NCBI GenBank assembly: GCA_964442525.1
Contig: CAYTZO010000040.1
Coordinates: forward strand, 1-6,713
DNA length: 6,713 nt
Direction of reading: 5' to 3'
DNA from: CAYTZO01 sp964442525
GTDB taxonomy: Bacteria > Patescibacteriota > Microgenomatia > UBA10105 > UBA927
The notes under the pieces are model-generated. The model did not search any database. It had not been told where the DNA came from and saw only the letters and a program-made list of their open reading frames with translations. A program made the translations under genes and the position numbers. Every line of letters begins with the position of its first letter. Position 1 is the first letter of the stretch. Shown piece by piece: positions 1 to 5,374 of the stretch.

Positions 1-53
1 AGAGCAGTAGCCTTTTAAGCTATTGGTTCAGGGTTCGAATCCCTGCCGACTCA
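1..53 (+). tRNA. tRNA-Lys (anticodon UUU), 3' part; 5' end outside window
   Basis: The window opens inside a tRNA gene, at the 3' strand of the D stem (AGAGC). The anticodon stem is 7-11 paired with 19-23, and the 7-base loop at 12-18 is CTTTTAA, with anticodon TTT at 14-16. A 5-base variable loop occupies 24-28. The T stem CAGGG/CCCTG (29-33/41-45) closes the classic T loop TTCGAAT. The 3' acceptor strand is 46-52, with discriminator A at 53. The next bases are CAA, so CCA is not encoded and must be added by tRNA nucleotidyltransferase. The acceptor 5' strand and most of the D arm are missing. The gene converges on the minus-strand cluster. Confidence 0.93.
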
Positions 54-70
54 CAAACTGCTTCATTTCT

Positions 71-131
71 GGAGTGTCCTAGCGCCCAATCAAAGGACCG
101 TCCCCGATTTCGTCCTTGTTTAAACCACTCC
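71..131. repeat. Nested inverted repeat between tRNA-Lys and yraN; possible weak terminator
   Basis: The space between the converging tRNA and yraN (54-147) holds no gene. An outer pair, GGAGTG (71-76) and CACTCC (126-131), encloses an inner pair, AAGGAC (93-98) and GTCCTT (112-117), with a 13-base loop. There is no strong T-run on either strand, so it is not a canonical intrinsic terminator. Its place between two converging transcripts makes a transcript-end role plausible but unproven. Confidence 0.25.
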
Positions 132-147
132 TGAGGCGAACTTAAGA

Positions 148-531
148 TTAGAGAGTAACGCTCTTAATGTGATTAAAGTATTTGAGAGTGTAGTCAAAGT
201 CAAGCTCGATGCCGATGACATCAACCCTTAAGTTATCTGGCAATTCGGGGTGGAGCATTTTGTAAAATTGGCTGGTTTTGACAACTTCGCGAAGCTTCCA
301 TGGGGTAACTGCCTCCTCCGGTAAGCCGAAATTCCTTCCTATACGGGTCTTCACTTCAACAAAAACAAGCTCTGCTGCTTCCTTGTTCCGTTCGAGAGCG
401 ATGATATCGAGTTCGCCGTACCGTTTTTTGAAGTTTCGTTCGAGGATGCGGTAACCATGCTTCTCTAGGTAACGGGCGGCAAGATCTTCTCCCAGCTTAC
501 CCAGTTTTTGTCGCGGCGCTTGGGGCTTCAT
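148..531 (-). CDS. YraN/UPF0102 family putative endonuclease
   Basis: This 127-aa protein matches the usual length and full motif set of the UPF0102 (YraN) family, which has a restriction-endonuclease/Holliday-resolvase-like fold. The sequence shows G14-E15 in the N-terminal helix, the RN..KRYGELDII block (E40, D42), VFVEVKTR (E59, K61), a following FG.PEEAV..WK segment, and LRVDVIGIE near residue 103. E15, D42, E59 and K61 are the expected metal-site residues. The biochemical role of the family is not firmly established; a DNA-processing nuclease is inferred from the fold. The ATG lies inside the 3' end of rplS, overlapping it by 35 bases, and is preceded by a good GGAGGT site, which supports this start. 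It is the last gene of the pyrG-rplS-yraN run. Confidence 0.9.
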   Translation of the reverse strand: MKPQAPRQKLGKLGEDLAARYLEKHGYRILERNFKKRYGELDIIALERNKEAAELVFVEVKTRIGRNFGLPEEAVTPWKLREVVKTSQFYKMLHPELPDNLRVDVIGIELDFDYTLKYFNHIKSVTL

Positions 532-910
532 GAACCGTTGCTACCTCCCGGCTGCTTTTGGTACGAAGGTAATAGAGCTTGCTCCTTCGGACTCTTCCGC
601 GCTCTTTTACCTCGACAAGCTTAATCCATGGCGATATGATCGGGAAAATGCGCTCAACGCCGATGCCTCCTGCCCCTGCCTTTCGCACCACAAACGCCGT
701 GTTCGCGCCGCTTCCCTTGATGGCAATCACGATGCCTTCAAATACCTGCGTGCGCTCCCGGGTCTCTTCATGAACCTCACGCTTGGTTTTGCCCGCTACC
801 TTTTCGTGTTCGATAAGTTTATAGTGCACGCGCACCGTATCGCCAACCCGAAATGGCACCCTTTTTGCTCCCTCGCCTTCTCCGAAAATCCAAACTGCCT
901 GATTTGCCAT
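497..910 (-). CDS. rplS: 50S ribosomal protein L19 (bL19), with an internal insertion
   Basis: L19 binds 23S rRNA at the 30S-50S interface. Diagnostic blocks are FRVGDTVRVHYK (residues 20-31), RTQVFEGIVIA (53-63), then TAFVVRK, GVERIFPIISPWI and the C-terminal RGRVRRSKLYYLR. At 137 aa it is longer than the common ~115-120 aa form. Between VRVHYKLIE and RERTQVFEG, where typical L19 has a short EGNK-like turn, there are about 14 extra charged residues (about 35-51). The N-terminal extension before FRVGDTV is also unlike the usual helix. The ATG has AGGAG only 3 bases upstream. An in-frame GTG at codon 18, with GAGGGAG 8 bases before it, is an alternative start. The gene begins 17 bases after the pyrG stop and overlaps yraN by 35 bases. 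Confidence 0.95.
   Translation of the reverse strand: MANQAVWIFGEGEGAKRVPFRVGDTVRVHYKLIEHEKVAGKTKREVHEETRERTQVFEGIVIAIKGSGANTAFVVRKAGAGGIGVERIFPIISPWIKLVEVKERGRVRRSKLYYLRTKSSREVATVHEAPSAATKTG
543..548 (-). promoter_or_regulatory. Shine-Dalgarno of yraN inside rplS
   Basis: On the minus strand this reads GGAGGT, 11 bases before the yraN ATG and within the rplS coding sequence. It fixes the yraN start and shows that this genome does use SD-led translation for genes inside an operon, in contrast to the SD-less starts of pyrF, pyrG and pyrD. Confidence 0.6.
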
Positions 911-913
911 ATG

Positions 914-958
914 CTCCTAGAGAACAATTATTTTACCAACCCTGCCTGCTTTATACAA
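914..958 (-). promoter_or_regulatory. Candidate rplS promoter and Shine-Dalgarno in the pyrG tail
   Basis: On the minus strand, TTGTAT (953-958), a 17-base spacer and TAAAAT (930-935) preceded by TGG form an extended -10 promoter candidate straddling the pyrG stop. The -10 ends 19 bases before the rplS ATG, leaving a leader of roughly 12 bases that carries AGGAG (914-918). It could let rplS-yraN be expressed independently of pyrG. The -35 matches consensus only at TTG. Confidence 0.4.
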
Positions 959-2601
959 GCCTCGACATAGGAGAGGAAAACCGGGTGGGGCTTGAGAGGA
1001 AGAGAGCGGTATTCAGGATGGAACTGCGTGCCGAGAAAAAACGGGTGTTGAGAGGCGGGAAGCTCCATGATTTCTGCCAGATTTTCTACAACGGACCGGC
1101 CGGAAAAATGCATGCCTTTCTCCTCAAACTTCTTCGTGTAGGTGTCATTAAACTCATACCTGTGCCGGTGTCTCTCCCACACGCGCCTGCGCTCGAGGTC
1201 AGAGTAACCACGGAAAGTAGTATAGCAACGATCCGCAAGGCTTCCTTGTTCGACCTTGCATTCCCACCGTCCTAATCTCATCGTTCCCCCGTAGGCTCTG
1301 CGCTCCATCTTTTCCTTCTGCGAAGGGATAAGGTGTATGACCGGATATTTTGTATCGGGATCGGTTTCTGTCGTGTTGGCACCGGTAAAACCTAAACTAT
1401 TTCTTGCAAACTCTACGACCGCCAGCTGCATGCCATAGCAAAGCCCGAGGTAGGGAATTTTGCGTTCGCGCGCAAATTGGATCGCTGTGATCATTCCTTC
1501 AACTCCCCTCGGCCCCCAGCCAATGGGAACAATGACGCCGGACGCTCCGGAGAGCAGTTTTGCCACTGGTTCACCTCTCTCTATTCGTTCGCTGTTGACC
1601 CACCGGGTTTTGATTGATACTCCTTTTTGCCAACCGGCATGATCCAGAGCATCCAAAAGAGCTGCATAGGAATCGCGAAGTTCATAATCTCCCGTTGCAA
1701 AGTATTTGCCGACGATAGCCACCTCTATGGTCTTTTTCTTGCTTACCTCAATACGTCCCGCAAACTTTTTCCATTCCTCGAGGCTTGCCGGCCTGTTAGA
1801 GAGCCCCAAAAGCTTAAGGATCTTCTGCGGAAACTCTTGCTCCTCCAATACCATCGGTACCTCATAGGCTGAGCTCATATCGGGGTTGTTGATGACATGT
1901 TCCCCATCCACGTTACAAAACATAGCCAGCCGCTCCCTGCGGCGCTTATCGATCGCTTTTTCTCCCCTGCAGACGATAAAATCAGGCTGAATTCCCATGG
2001 ACTGGAGAAACTTAACGGAAAGCTGGGTCGGTTTGGTTTTTGGTTCACCCAAGTGGCTTGGGGTAGGCAGATAGCTTACGTGAATATGCACAACCGGCGC
2101 TTTTTTGACGATCTTGAGAACTCTGCTCGCTTCATAATAGAGGATGTTCTGGTACTCCCCGGCCGTACCACCCAGCTCAATAACAACTATATTAGCTCCG
2201 TCCTTTCTGGCCGCCTCATTGATGCGCTTGATAATCTCATCAGTGACATGGGGGATAGCCTCAACGTCTTCGCCGTTGTAGCCAAATGCGCGCTCACGCT
2301 TGATTACCTCCTGGTAAATCTGTCCCATGGTGACGAAGTTGTGCCGGAGCACGTTTTTACCCATGAATTTCTCATAAGAGCCCATGTCCATGTCCGCTTC
2401 CGTCCCGTCTTCACAAAGGAATGGGTCGCCATGCTCGATGGGGTTAATGAGTCCTGCGTCGATATTGAGGTAGTTTTCGCACTTTACGAAGGTGACTTTA
2501 TAGCCCCTCGCCTGAAGCAGAAGTCCTACTGAGGCTGCTGTGACGCCTTTGCCGAGTCCTGAAAGCACGCCGCCGGAAACGAAGATATAATGAGTAGGCA
2601 T
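928..2601 (-). CDS. pyrG: CTP synthase (glutamine-hydrolysing), divergent subtype
   Basis: Converts UTP, ATP and glutamine to CTP, the last step of pyrimidine nucleotide synthesis. The 557-aa length is full for the family. The N-terminal synthetase domain (about 1-270) has the P-loop-like SGGVLSGLGKG (K18), K40, D72 in EADMDMGSYEKF, IPHVTDEI and E142 in ELGGTAGE, matching the nucleotide- and Mg-binding residues. The C-terminal class I glutaminase domain (about 290-557) has nucleophile C388 in GLCYGMQ, GGTMRLG (438-444), HRHRYEFN (478-485) and H528/E530 in TQFHPEYRS. It differs from the usual enzyme at two conserved places: KCENYLNIDAG instead of KLDPYINVDPG, and VPIGWGPRG instead of VPGGFGxRG near the oxyanion loop. 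The start matches the family N-terminus. No SD is present; see the promoter entry. It lies 31 bases after upp. Confidence 0.96.
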   Translation of the reverse strand: MPTHYIFVSGGVLSGLGKGVTAASVGLLLQARGYKVTFVKCENYLNIDAGLINPIEHGDPFLCEDGTEADMDMGSYEKFMGKNVLRHNFVTMGQIYQEVIKRERAFGYNGEDVEAIPHVTDEIIKRINEAARKDGANIVVIELGGTAGEYQNILYYEASRVLKIVKKAPVVHIHVSYLPTPSHLGEPKTKPTQLSVKFLQSMGIQPDFIVCRGEKAIDKRRRERLAMFCNVDGEHVINNPDMSSAYEVPMVLEEQEFPQKILKLLGLSNRPASLEEWKKFAGRIEVSKKKTIEVAIVGKYFATGDYELRDSYAALLDALDHAGWQKGVSIKTRWVNSERIERGEPVAKLLSGASGVIVPIGWGPRGVEGMITAIQFARERKIPYLGLCYGMQLAVVEFARNSLGFTGANTTETDPDTKYPVIHLIPSQKEKMERRAYGGTMRLGRWECKVEQGSLADRCYTTFRGYSDLERRRVWERHRHRYEFNDTYTKKFEEKGMHFSGRSVVENLAEIMELPASQHPFFLGTQFHPEYRSLPLKPHPVFLSYVEACIKQAGLVK

Positions 2602-2606
2602 GAGTT

Positions 2607-2636
2607 AGTCTACCAAAATGGCCGCTTCCCCGTCAA
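2607..2636 (-). promoter_or_regulatory. Candidate extended -10 promoter of pyrG, apparently leaderless
   Basis: On the minus strand, TTGACG (2631-2636, five of six consensus bases) is followed by an 18-base spacer ending in TGG and then TAGACT (2607-2612). Only AACTC separates the hexamer from the pyrG ATG, so transcription would start at or next to the start codon. There is no SD upstream of this ATG, which fits a leaderless mRNA. The -35 overlaps the upp stop codon. Confidence 0.5.
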
Positions 2637-3271
2637 GCAGATTCCGTCCCAAAATACCGGTCTCCGAAGTCGCCGAGTCCCGGCACAATGTAGGCACGGT
2701 CATTAAGCTTCTCATCGACGGAAGCGGTGATAATGGGCACTCCGGGGTGCTTTTTTTGAACACGGCTGATCCCCTCCGGTGCAGCCACGACGCAGACGAT
2801 GGTAAGATTTTTTGCGCCTTTTGACTTGAGGATGGTGAGCGTATCGTCAAATGAGCCCCCGGTCGCAAGCATGGGGTCAATCACAAGCACTTTGTATGAG
2901 GCAAAAATCTTTGGAAGCTTCTGATAATACTCTCTGGCAATCGCGGTCTTTTCATCCCTCTCAAGGCCGACAAAGCCGACCGACACCGACGGCAAAAAAT
3001 CCTGGAGGGCAAACAGCATTGCAAGGCCCGCACGAAGGACCGGTACGACAATTACATCATCAGCAAGCTTCTTGCCGTCAAAAGGTGCAAGAGGAGTATC
3101 AATATGCTCGTCCTCAAGTTTGAGTGCCTTCGTCGCCTCGAGGACAAGTATTTTTGATACGACCGCTGCATGTCGGCGAAATTCTTCTGTAGATGTTTCC
3201 TTTTTACGCAGAAGAGTTAAGGAGTGGGAAAGAAGGGGATGGGAGACAACCGTGATACTCTCGGCTTTCAT
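2633..3271 (-). CDS. upp: Uracil phosphoribosyltransferase
   Basis: Salvages uracil with PRPP to give UMP and pyrophosphate in the cytoplasm. The 212-aa protein is full length for the family (~208 aa). It shows the N-terminal SHPLLSHSLTLLRKKET with F31-R32 downstream, VVPVLRAGLAM (75-85), the PRPP-binding motif DPMLATGGS (132-140), and the uracil-recognition C-terminus YIVPGLGDFGDRYFGTE (194-210). The ATG overlaps the TGA of the upstream 84-aa gene (ATGA), so translation is probably coupled. No clear SD precedes it. Placed between the de novo genes pyrF-pyrE and pyrG, it supplies UMP for the same UTP/CTP branch. Nothing suggests it is the PyrR regulator: the UPRT signature motifs are all present. 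Confidence 0.97.
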   Translation of the reverse strand: MKAESITVVSHPLLSHSLTLLRKKETSTEEFRRHAAVVSKILVLEATKALKLEDEHIDTPLAPFDGKKLADDVIVVPVLRAGLAMLFALQDFLPSVSVGFVGLERDEKTAIAREYYQKLPKIFASYKVLVIDPMLATGGSFDDTLTILKSKGAKNLTIVCVVAAPEGISRVQKKHPGVPIITASVDEKLNDRAYIVPGLGDFGDRYFGTESA

Positions 3272-3522
3272 GTCGTAGCAAATACACGTTTTTCCAATTT
3301 CTTAATTCGTGTCTCATGATCATCAAGCATCGGATCAACACCGACATGGAGCATCTCCGCTATAGCTTTAAGCATTTCATCTCGAAATTCTTTGAATCTT
3401 TTCGCAAAGGTTCTGTCCATATGGTCAAGGATATCTTCCTTTTGATATCGAAGTTCATCTTTAAGTTCTTGTTTTGTCACAAAAACCTTTTTGAGTTTTT
3501 TGATGTCGTTAACGGTAATCAT
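3268..3522 (-). CDS. Small charged helical (coiled-coil-like) protein, unknown function
   Basis: I do not recognise a named family. The 84-aa product is rich in Lys, Glu, Asp and Arg and has no Cys and no membrane segment. It begins MITVNDIKKLKKVFVTKQEL, continues with a long amphipathic stretch (about 16-58) and ends in a second short helix, DDHETRIKKLEKRV (67-80), with heptad-like spacing of hydrophobics. Similar small N-terminal IKKLKKxFVTK-type proteins are, from memory, common in Patescibacteria, but I cannot verify this here. The stop overlaps the upp start by ATGA, and pyrE ends 69 bases upstream, so it is embedded in the pyrimidine operon. Structural, regulatory or enzyme-associated roles are all open. 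Its clean reading frame and coupling to upp support a real gene. Confidence 0.78.
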   Translation of the reverse strand: MITVNDIKKLKKVFVTKQELKDELRYQKEDILDHMDRTFAKRFKEFRDEMLKAIAEMLHVGVDPMLDDHETRIKKLEKRVFATT

Positions 3523-3528
3523 GACATT

Positions 3529-3557
3529 ACCTTACCTCGTGAAAAAGTGACTGTCAA
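3529..3557 (-). promoter_or_regulatory. Candidate internal promoter before the 84-aa gene and upp
   Basis: The minus strand has a perfect TTGACA (3552-3557), a 17-base spacer and TAAGGT (3529-3534), which ends 6 bases before the ATG at 3522. The -10 is poor except for its TAnnnT skeleton. The same stretch contains GAGGTAAGG, which could instead act as an SD for readthrough mRNA from pyrE. Both readings are possible. Confidence 0.35.
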
Positions 3558-3593
3558 CCCGATCAAATTTCCTTCTGGAAATTTGCGCGGGTC
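3556..3593 (-). terminator. Strong hairpin at the pyrE stop; possible attenuator or processing site
   Basis: A perfect 9-bp stem (3564-3572 with 3577-3585) caps a 4-base loop. Below a 2x2 internal loop there is a further 6-bp GC-rich stem (3556-3561 with 3588-3593, including one G-U pair in the minus-strand RNA). It overlaps the pyrE TGA. A run of five T on the minus strand (3542-3546) begins only 9 bases beyond the stem, so the spacing is wrong for a standard intrinsic terminator. Partial termination, 3'-end protection or mRNA processing between pyrE and the following genes is possible. Confidence 0.4.
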
Positions 3594-4239
3594 AATGGCT
3601 TTTTTCTTCCAGGAATTTCTTGCCGTGGCCGATTTTGGTATTAATCGGCACGCCCTTTTTGCAGAGCGGACAAACATTCGCCTCGAATGCCTCGGCTTTT
3701 AGTACGCCGAGACTAGAAAATGGCGCGCCGATCGTTTCGGCATTAACGTGTTCGGGGTCACGGTTGACCATGACGCAAACTGCCACGACCGTGCCCCCGA
3801 TTGCCCGCACGCTATCCACAACTTTTTTGACCGAGATTCCGGTCGTCGTAAGATCCTCTAGAACGAGCACTTTTTTACCAACAACAATCTTGTCGTATCC
3901 CCGCCGAAAGATCTGCTCACTTTCACTGGCTCCGGCAAGCGTACCTTTGTCTTTTTCTGTGTACGCACTCAAAACCTCTTTTTTCTTAAGTTCTGATAAG
4001 TGGTACGCCGTCCATTGTGAAAGAATCGTTCCGCCGACTGCAGGCGCGACGACGGCGTCGATATCTTTATTTTTAAACTTTTCCGCAAACATTTTGCCGA
4101 TTTGGGAAGTTTCCTTTGTATGAGGATACACCGCGTCTTTATTGATATAGACGCTCCCGTGCTTACCTGAGGTGTACACAAAATGATCGTTGGTCAATAC
4201 CGCGCCGACCTTTTTGAGAATGGAAATAACATCGCTCAT
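3592..4239 (-). CDS. pyrE: Orotate phosphoribosyltransferase
   Basis: Joins orotate and PRPP to form OMP, the fifth step of UMP synthesis. The 215-aa protein has a type I phosphoribosyltransferase fold: an N-terminal hood with HFVYTSGKHGSVYINKD (19-35), APAVGGTILSQWTA (65-78), and the PRPP motif VLVLEDLTTTGIS (124-136; acidic pair E128-D129). The usual lysine-rich OPRT catalytic loop (KxKxHG) is not evident; residues 94-118 read differently. The C-terminus has CPLCKKGVPINTKIGHGKKF (190-209), with a CxxC pair of the kind seen in OPRT-like proteins of uncultivated bacteria and archaea. Substrate assignment rests on the family match plus the pyrF neighbour; a relaxed purine/pyrimidine PRTase cannot be fully excluded. 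The ATG overlaps the pyrF TGA (ATGA), indicating coupled translation. Confidence 0.88.
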   Translation of the reverse strand: MSDVISILKKVGAVLTNDHFVYTSGKHGSVYINKDAVYPHTKETSQIGKMFAEKFKNKDIDAVVAPAVGGTILSQWTAYHLSELKKKEVLSAYTEKDKGTLAGASESEQIFRRGYDKIVVGKKVLVLEDLTTTGISVKKVVDSVRAIGGTVVAVCVMVNRDPEHVNAETIGAPFSSLGVLKAEAFEANVCPLCKKGVPINTKIGHGKKFLEEKSH

Positions 4240-5039
4240 ACTCTGAATTTATTTATCGCATCCCGAAGTTTCGCCGCTTCTTTACGGCTATCATCTGCGA
4301 AAATTATACCACGCGAGGAGCTAATAATAAGTCCGGCTTTCCGGCTGTTTAATCCGACCTTCAAGGTTTTTTGGATATCTCCGCCTTGCGCGCCGATTCC
4401 GGGAACAAGGAGCGGCATGTCATCACCGACAATACGTCGCACAATAGCTAGTTCTGTAGGGTAGGTGGCACCAACCACAAGAGAACAATTTCCATTATAA
4501 TTCCATTGGTTTGCCACCTTCTGCGCAATGATCTGATACAGTGGCTTTCCGCCTGTCTCAAGATCCTGCAGTTCCCCGGCTCCCGGGTTAGAGGTCCTAC
4601 AAAGGATAATACTCCCCTTCTCTTTTCGATCAAGGAACGGCTTAATCGCTTCCCTGCCTAAATACGGGTGCAGGGTAATCGCATCTGCGCAAAGCCAGTC
4701 AAATGCGAAATTTGCATAGCCCTCGTTGGTCGAGCCGATATCCGCCCGCTTGGCATCCAAAATGAGCACAATATCAGGATATTTCTCGCGTATGTAGTCA
4801 AACGTCATTTTGAGCTCGCGTATCCCCTGTTCTCCACGAACTTCATAAAAAGCACTGTTGGGTTTATATGCGCACACCAAATCATGCGTCGCCTCGATAA
4901 TTGCCTTGTTGAAGCTAAACTGGGGAGTTTTTTCGCTGCGGAGTGACTGGGGAATCTTGGCAATGTCGCTATCAAGTCCTACACAAACAAGCGAATTATT
5001 TTTTTGAACGATAGAATCTAGTTTTTGGTAAAAGCCCAT
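4236..5039 (-). CDS. pyrF: Orotidine 5'-phosphate decarboxylase (type 2)
   Basis: Decarboxylates OMP to UMP. The 267-aa length and the motif LDAKRADIGSTN (94-105) identify the long type 2 PyrF family, with the Asp-Lys-Asp catalytic set at D95, K97 and D100. Other hallmarks are CVGLDSD (19-25), the YKPNSAFYE block (58-66; K59), ITLHPYLG (121-128), RTSNPGAGELQ (148-158) and the phosphate-binding loop LVPGIGAQGGD (211-221). It ends in a 4-base ATGA overlap with pyrE, so the two UMP-forming enzymes are probably made together. The ATG has no convincing SD (a G-rich stretch lies about 12 bases upstream) but a TGG-TATAAA box ends exactly 6 bases before it. It appears to head its own transcription unit, divergent from the 83-aa gene. 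Confidence 0.96.
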   Translation of the reverse strand: MGFYQKLDSIVQKNNSLVCVGLDSDIAKIPQSLRSEKTPQFSFNKAIIEATHDLVCAYKPNSAFYEVRGEQGIRELKMTFDYIREKYPDIVLILDAKRADIGSTNEGYANFAFDWLCADAITLHPYLGREAIKPFLDRKEKGSIILCRTSNPGAGELQDLETGGKPLYQIIAQKVANQWNYNGNCSLVVGATYPTELAIVRRIVGDDMPLLVPGIGAQGGDIQKTLKVGLNSRKAGLIISSSRGIIFADDSRKEAAKLRDAINKFRV

Positions 5040-5045
5040 ACCCGA

Positions 5046-5074
5046 TTTATACCACCCCCTACGGGTTATTTACA
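5046..5074 (-). promoter_or_regulatory. Candidate leaderless extended -10 promoter of pyrF
   Basis: On the minus strand TATAAA (5046-5051) is preceded by TGG and ends 6 bases before the pyrF ATG, placing the expected transcription start at or beside the A of ATG. The -35 at 17-base spacing (TGTAAA, 5069-5074) is weak, which an extended -10 can compensate. An ACCCG/CGGGT inverted repeat (5040-5044/5062-5066) brackets the -10 and could be an operator; that is speculative. Confidence 0.45.
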
Positions 5075-5081
5075 CAGTTAT

Positions 5082-5110
5082 TTGACTATAGGCCAGTTTT
5101 ATGGTATAAA
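5082..5110 (+). promoter_or_regulatory. Strong sigma70-type promoter of the 83-aa gene
   Basis: TTGACT (5082-5087), a 17-base spacer and TATAAA (5105-5110), with the TG of an extended -10 at 5102-5103, give near-consensus elements at ideal spacing. The -10 ends 12 bases before the ATG, so the expected leader is only about 5-6 bases, too short for an SD; none is seen. It drives the plus-strand gene back-to-back with pyrF. Confidence 0.65.
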
Positions 5111-5122
5111 TTAGCTTTAAAT

Positions 5123-5374
5123 ATGCCAATAGCAGAATATTCTCGAGGTCCTCTTTTTATAAAAGGAAATGTCGAAATTACCTCAGTAGTTTCAGGAATT
5201 AACGAAATGGTTGGTTTGCATGACCTGGAAGCTATGAGCATTCTTCAAGAAACGTTTCAGGCTGGCGAAAAGTTACGGCTTGTGCCTGACGAACAAGGAA
5301 AAGTATTACGAAATGGAGAATCAGTAAAAGAGATTACCTTATCGAAAGGGGTTTCGTTCGTAGCTGTTCCCTAA
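5123..5374 (+). CDS. Small hypothetical protein, divergent from pyrF
   Basis: I do not recognise a family. The 83-aa product has no Cys, signal peptide or membrane segment. The pattern of alternating hydrophobics (PLFIKGNVEITSVV, EKLRLVPDEQGKVLRNGE, EITLSKGVSFVAVP) with one helix-like middle part (about 28-47) suggests a small alpha/beta fold. A beta-grasp (ThiS/MoaD-like) arrangement is imaginable, but the terminal GG is absent, so I do not assign it. Reality is supported by a strong promoter just upstream, an ATG at the right distance, and an end that abuts pyrD with a 4-base tail-to-tail overlap. It is the only protein gene on the plus strand, sits between pyrD and pyrF, and any carB-pyrD readthrough would be antisense to it. 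Confidence 0.72.
   Translation: MPIAEYSRGPLFIKGNVEITSVVSGINEMVGLHDLEAMSILQETFQAGEKLRLVPDEQGKVLRNGESVKEITLSKGVSFVAVP

Larger units (their letters stand above)
5045..5111. repeat. 10-bp inverted repeat linking divergent promoters
   Basis: ATTTATACCA at 5045-5054 and its exact reverse complement at 5102-5111 are separated by 47 bases. Each arm contains one extended -10 box, facing outward to pyrF (minus) and the 83-aa gene (plus). The simplest reading is that both arms are promoters for the same sigma factor; a shared regulator site is an alternative. Confidence 0.55.

Noticed and set aside
530..1275. Plus-strand frames of 140-146 codons over rplS and the pyrG tail
   Set aside because: Antisense shadows of clearly recognised rplS and pyrG; their translations show no conserved features.
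1897..2532. A 211-codon open frame on the plus strand
   Set aside because: It lies wholly opposite pyrG, whose catalytic motifs are intact. The frame has no family motifs, SD or promoter and is a shadow of the real gene.
2633..3522. Alternative genetic code with TGA as glycine, as in some Patescibacteria
   Set aside because: TGA ends upp, pyrE, pyrF and the 84-aa gene at the positions expected from family lengths and tight gene overlaps, so TGA is a stop codon.
4237..4260. TAAATT ending 6 bases before the pyrE ATG as another leaderless promoter
   Set aside because: There is no TG extension and no -35 at suitable distance, it lies within the pyrF coding end, and pyrE is already coupled through ATGA. 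It is probably chance in AT-rich codons.
5040..5122. PyrR-type attenuator or pyrimidine-sensing riboswitch upstream of pyrF
   Set aside because: If pyrF is leaderless there is no leader RNA to fold. No anti-terminator/terminator pair or T-run is present in this 83-bp space.
5343..5356. CGAAA-GGGG-TTTCG hairpin near the end of the 83-aa gene as a terminator
   Set aside because: The stem is only 5 bp, lies in coding sequence and has no T-run on either strand.
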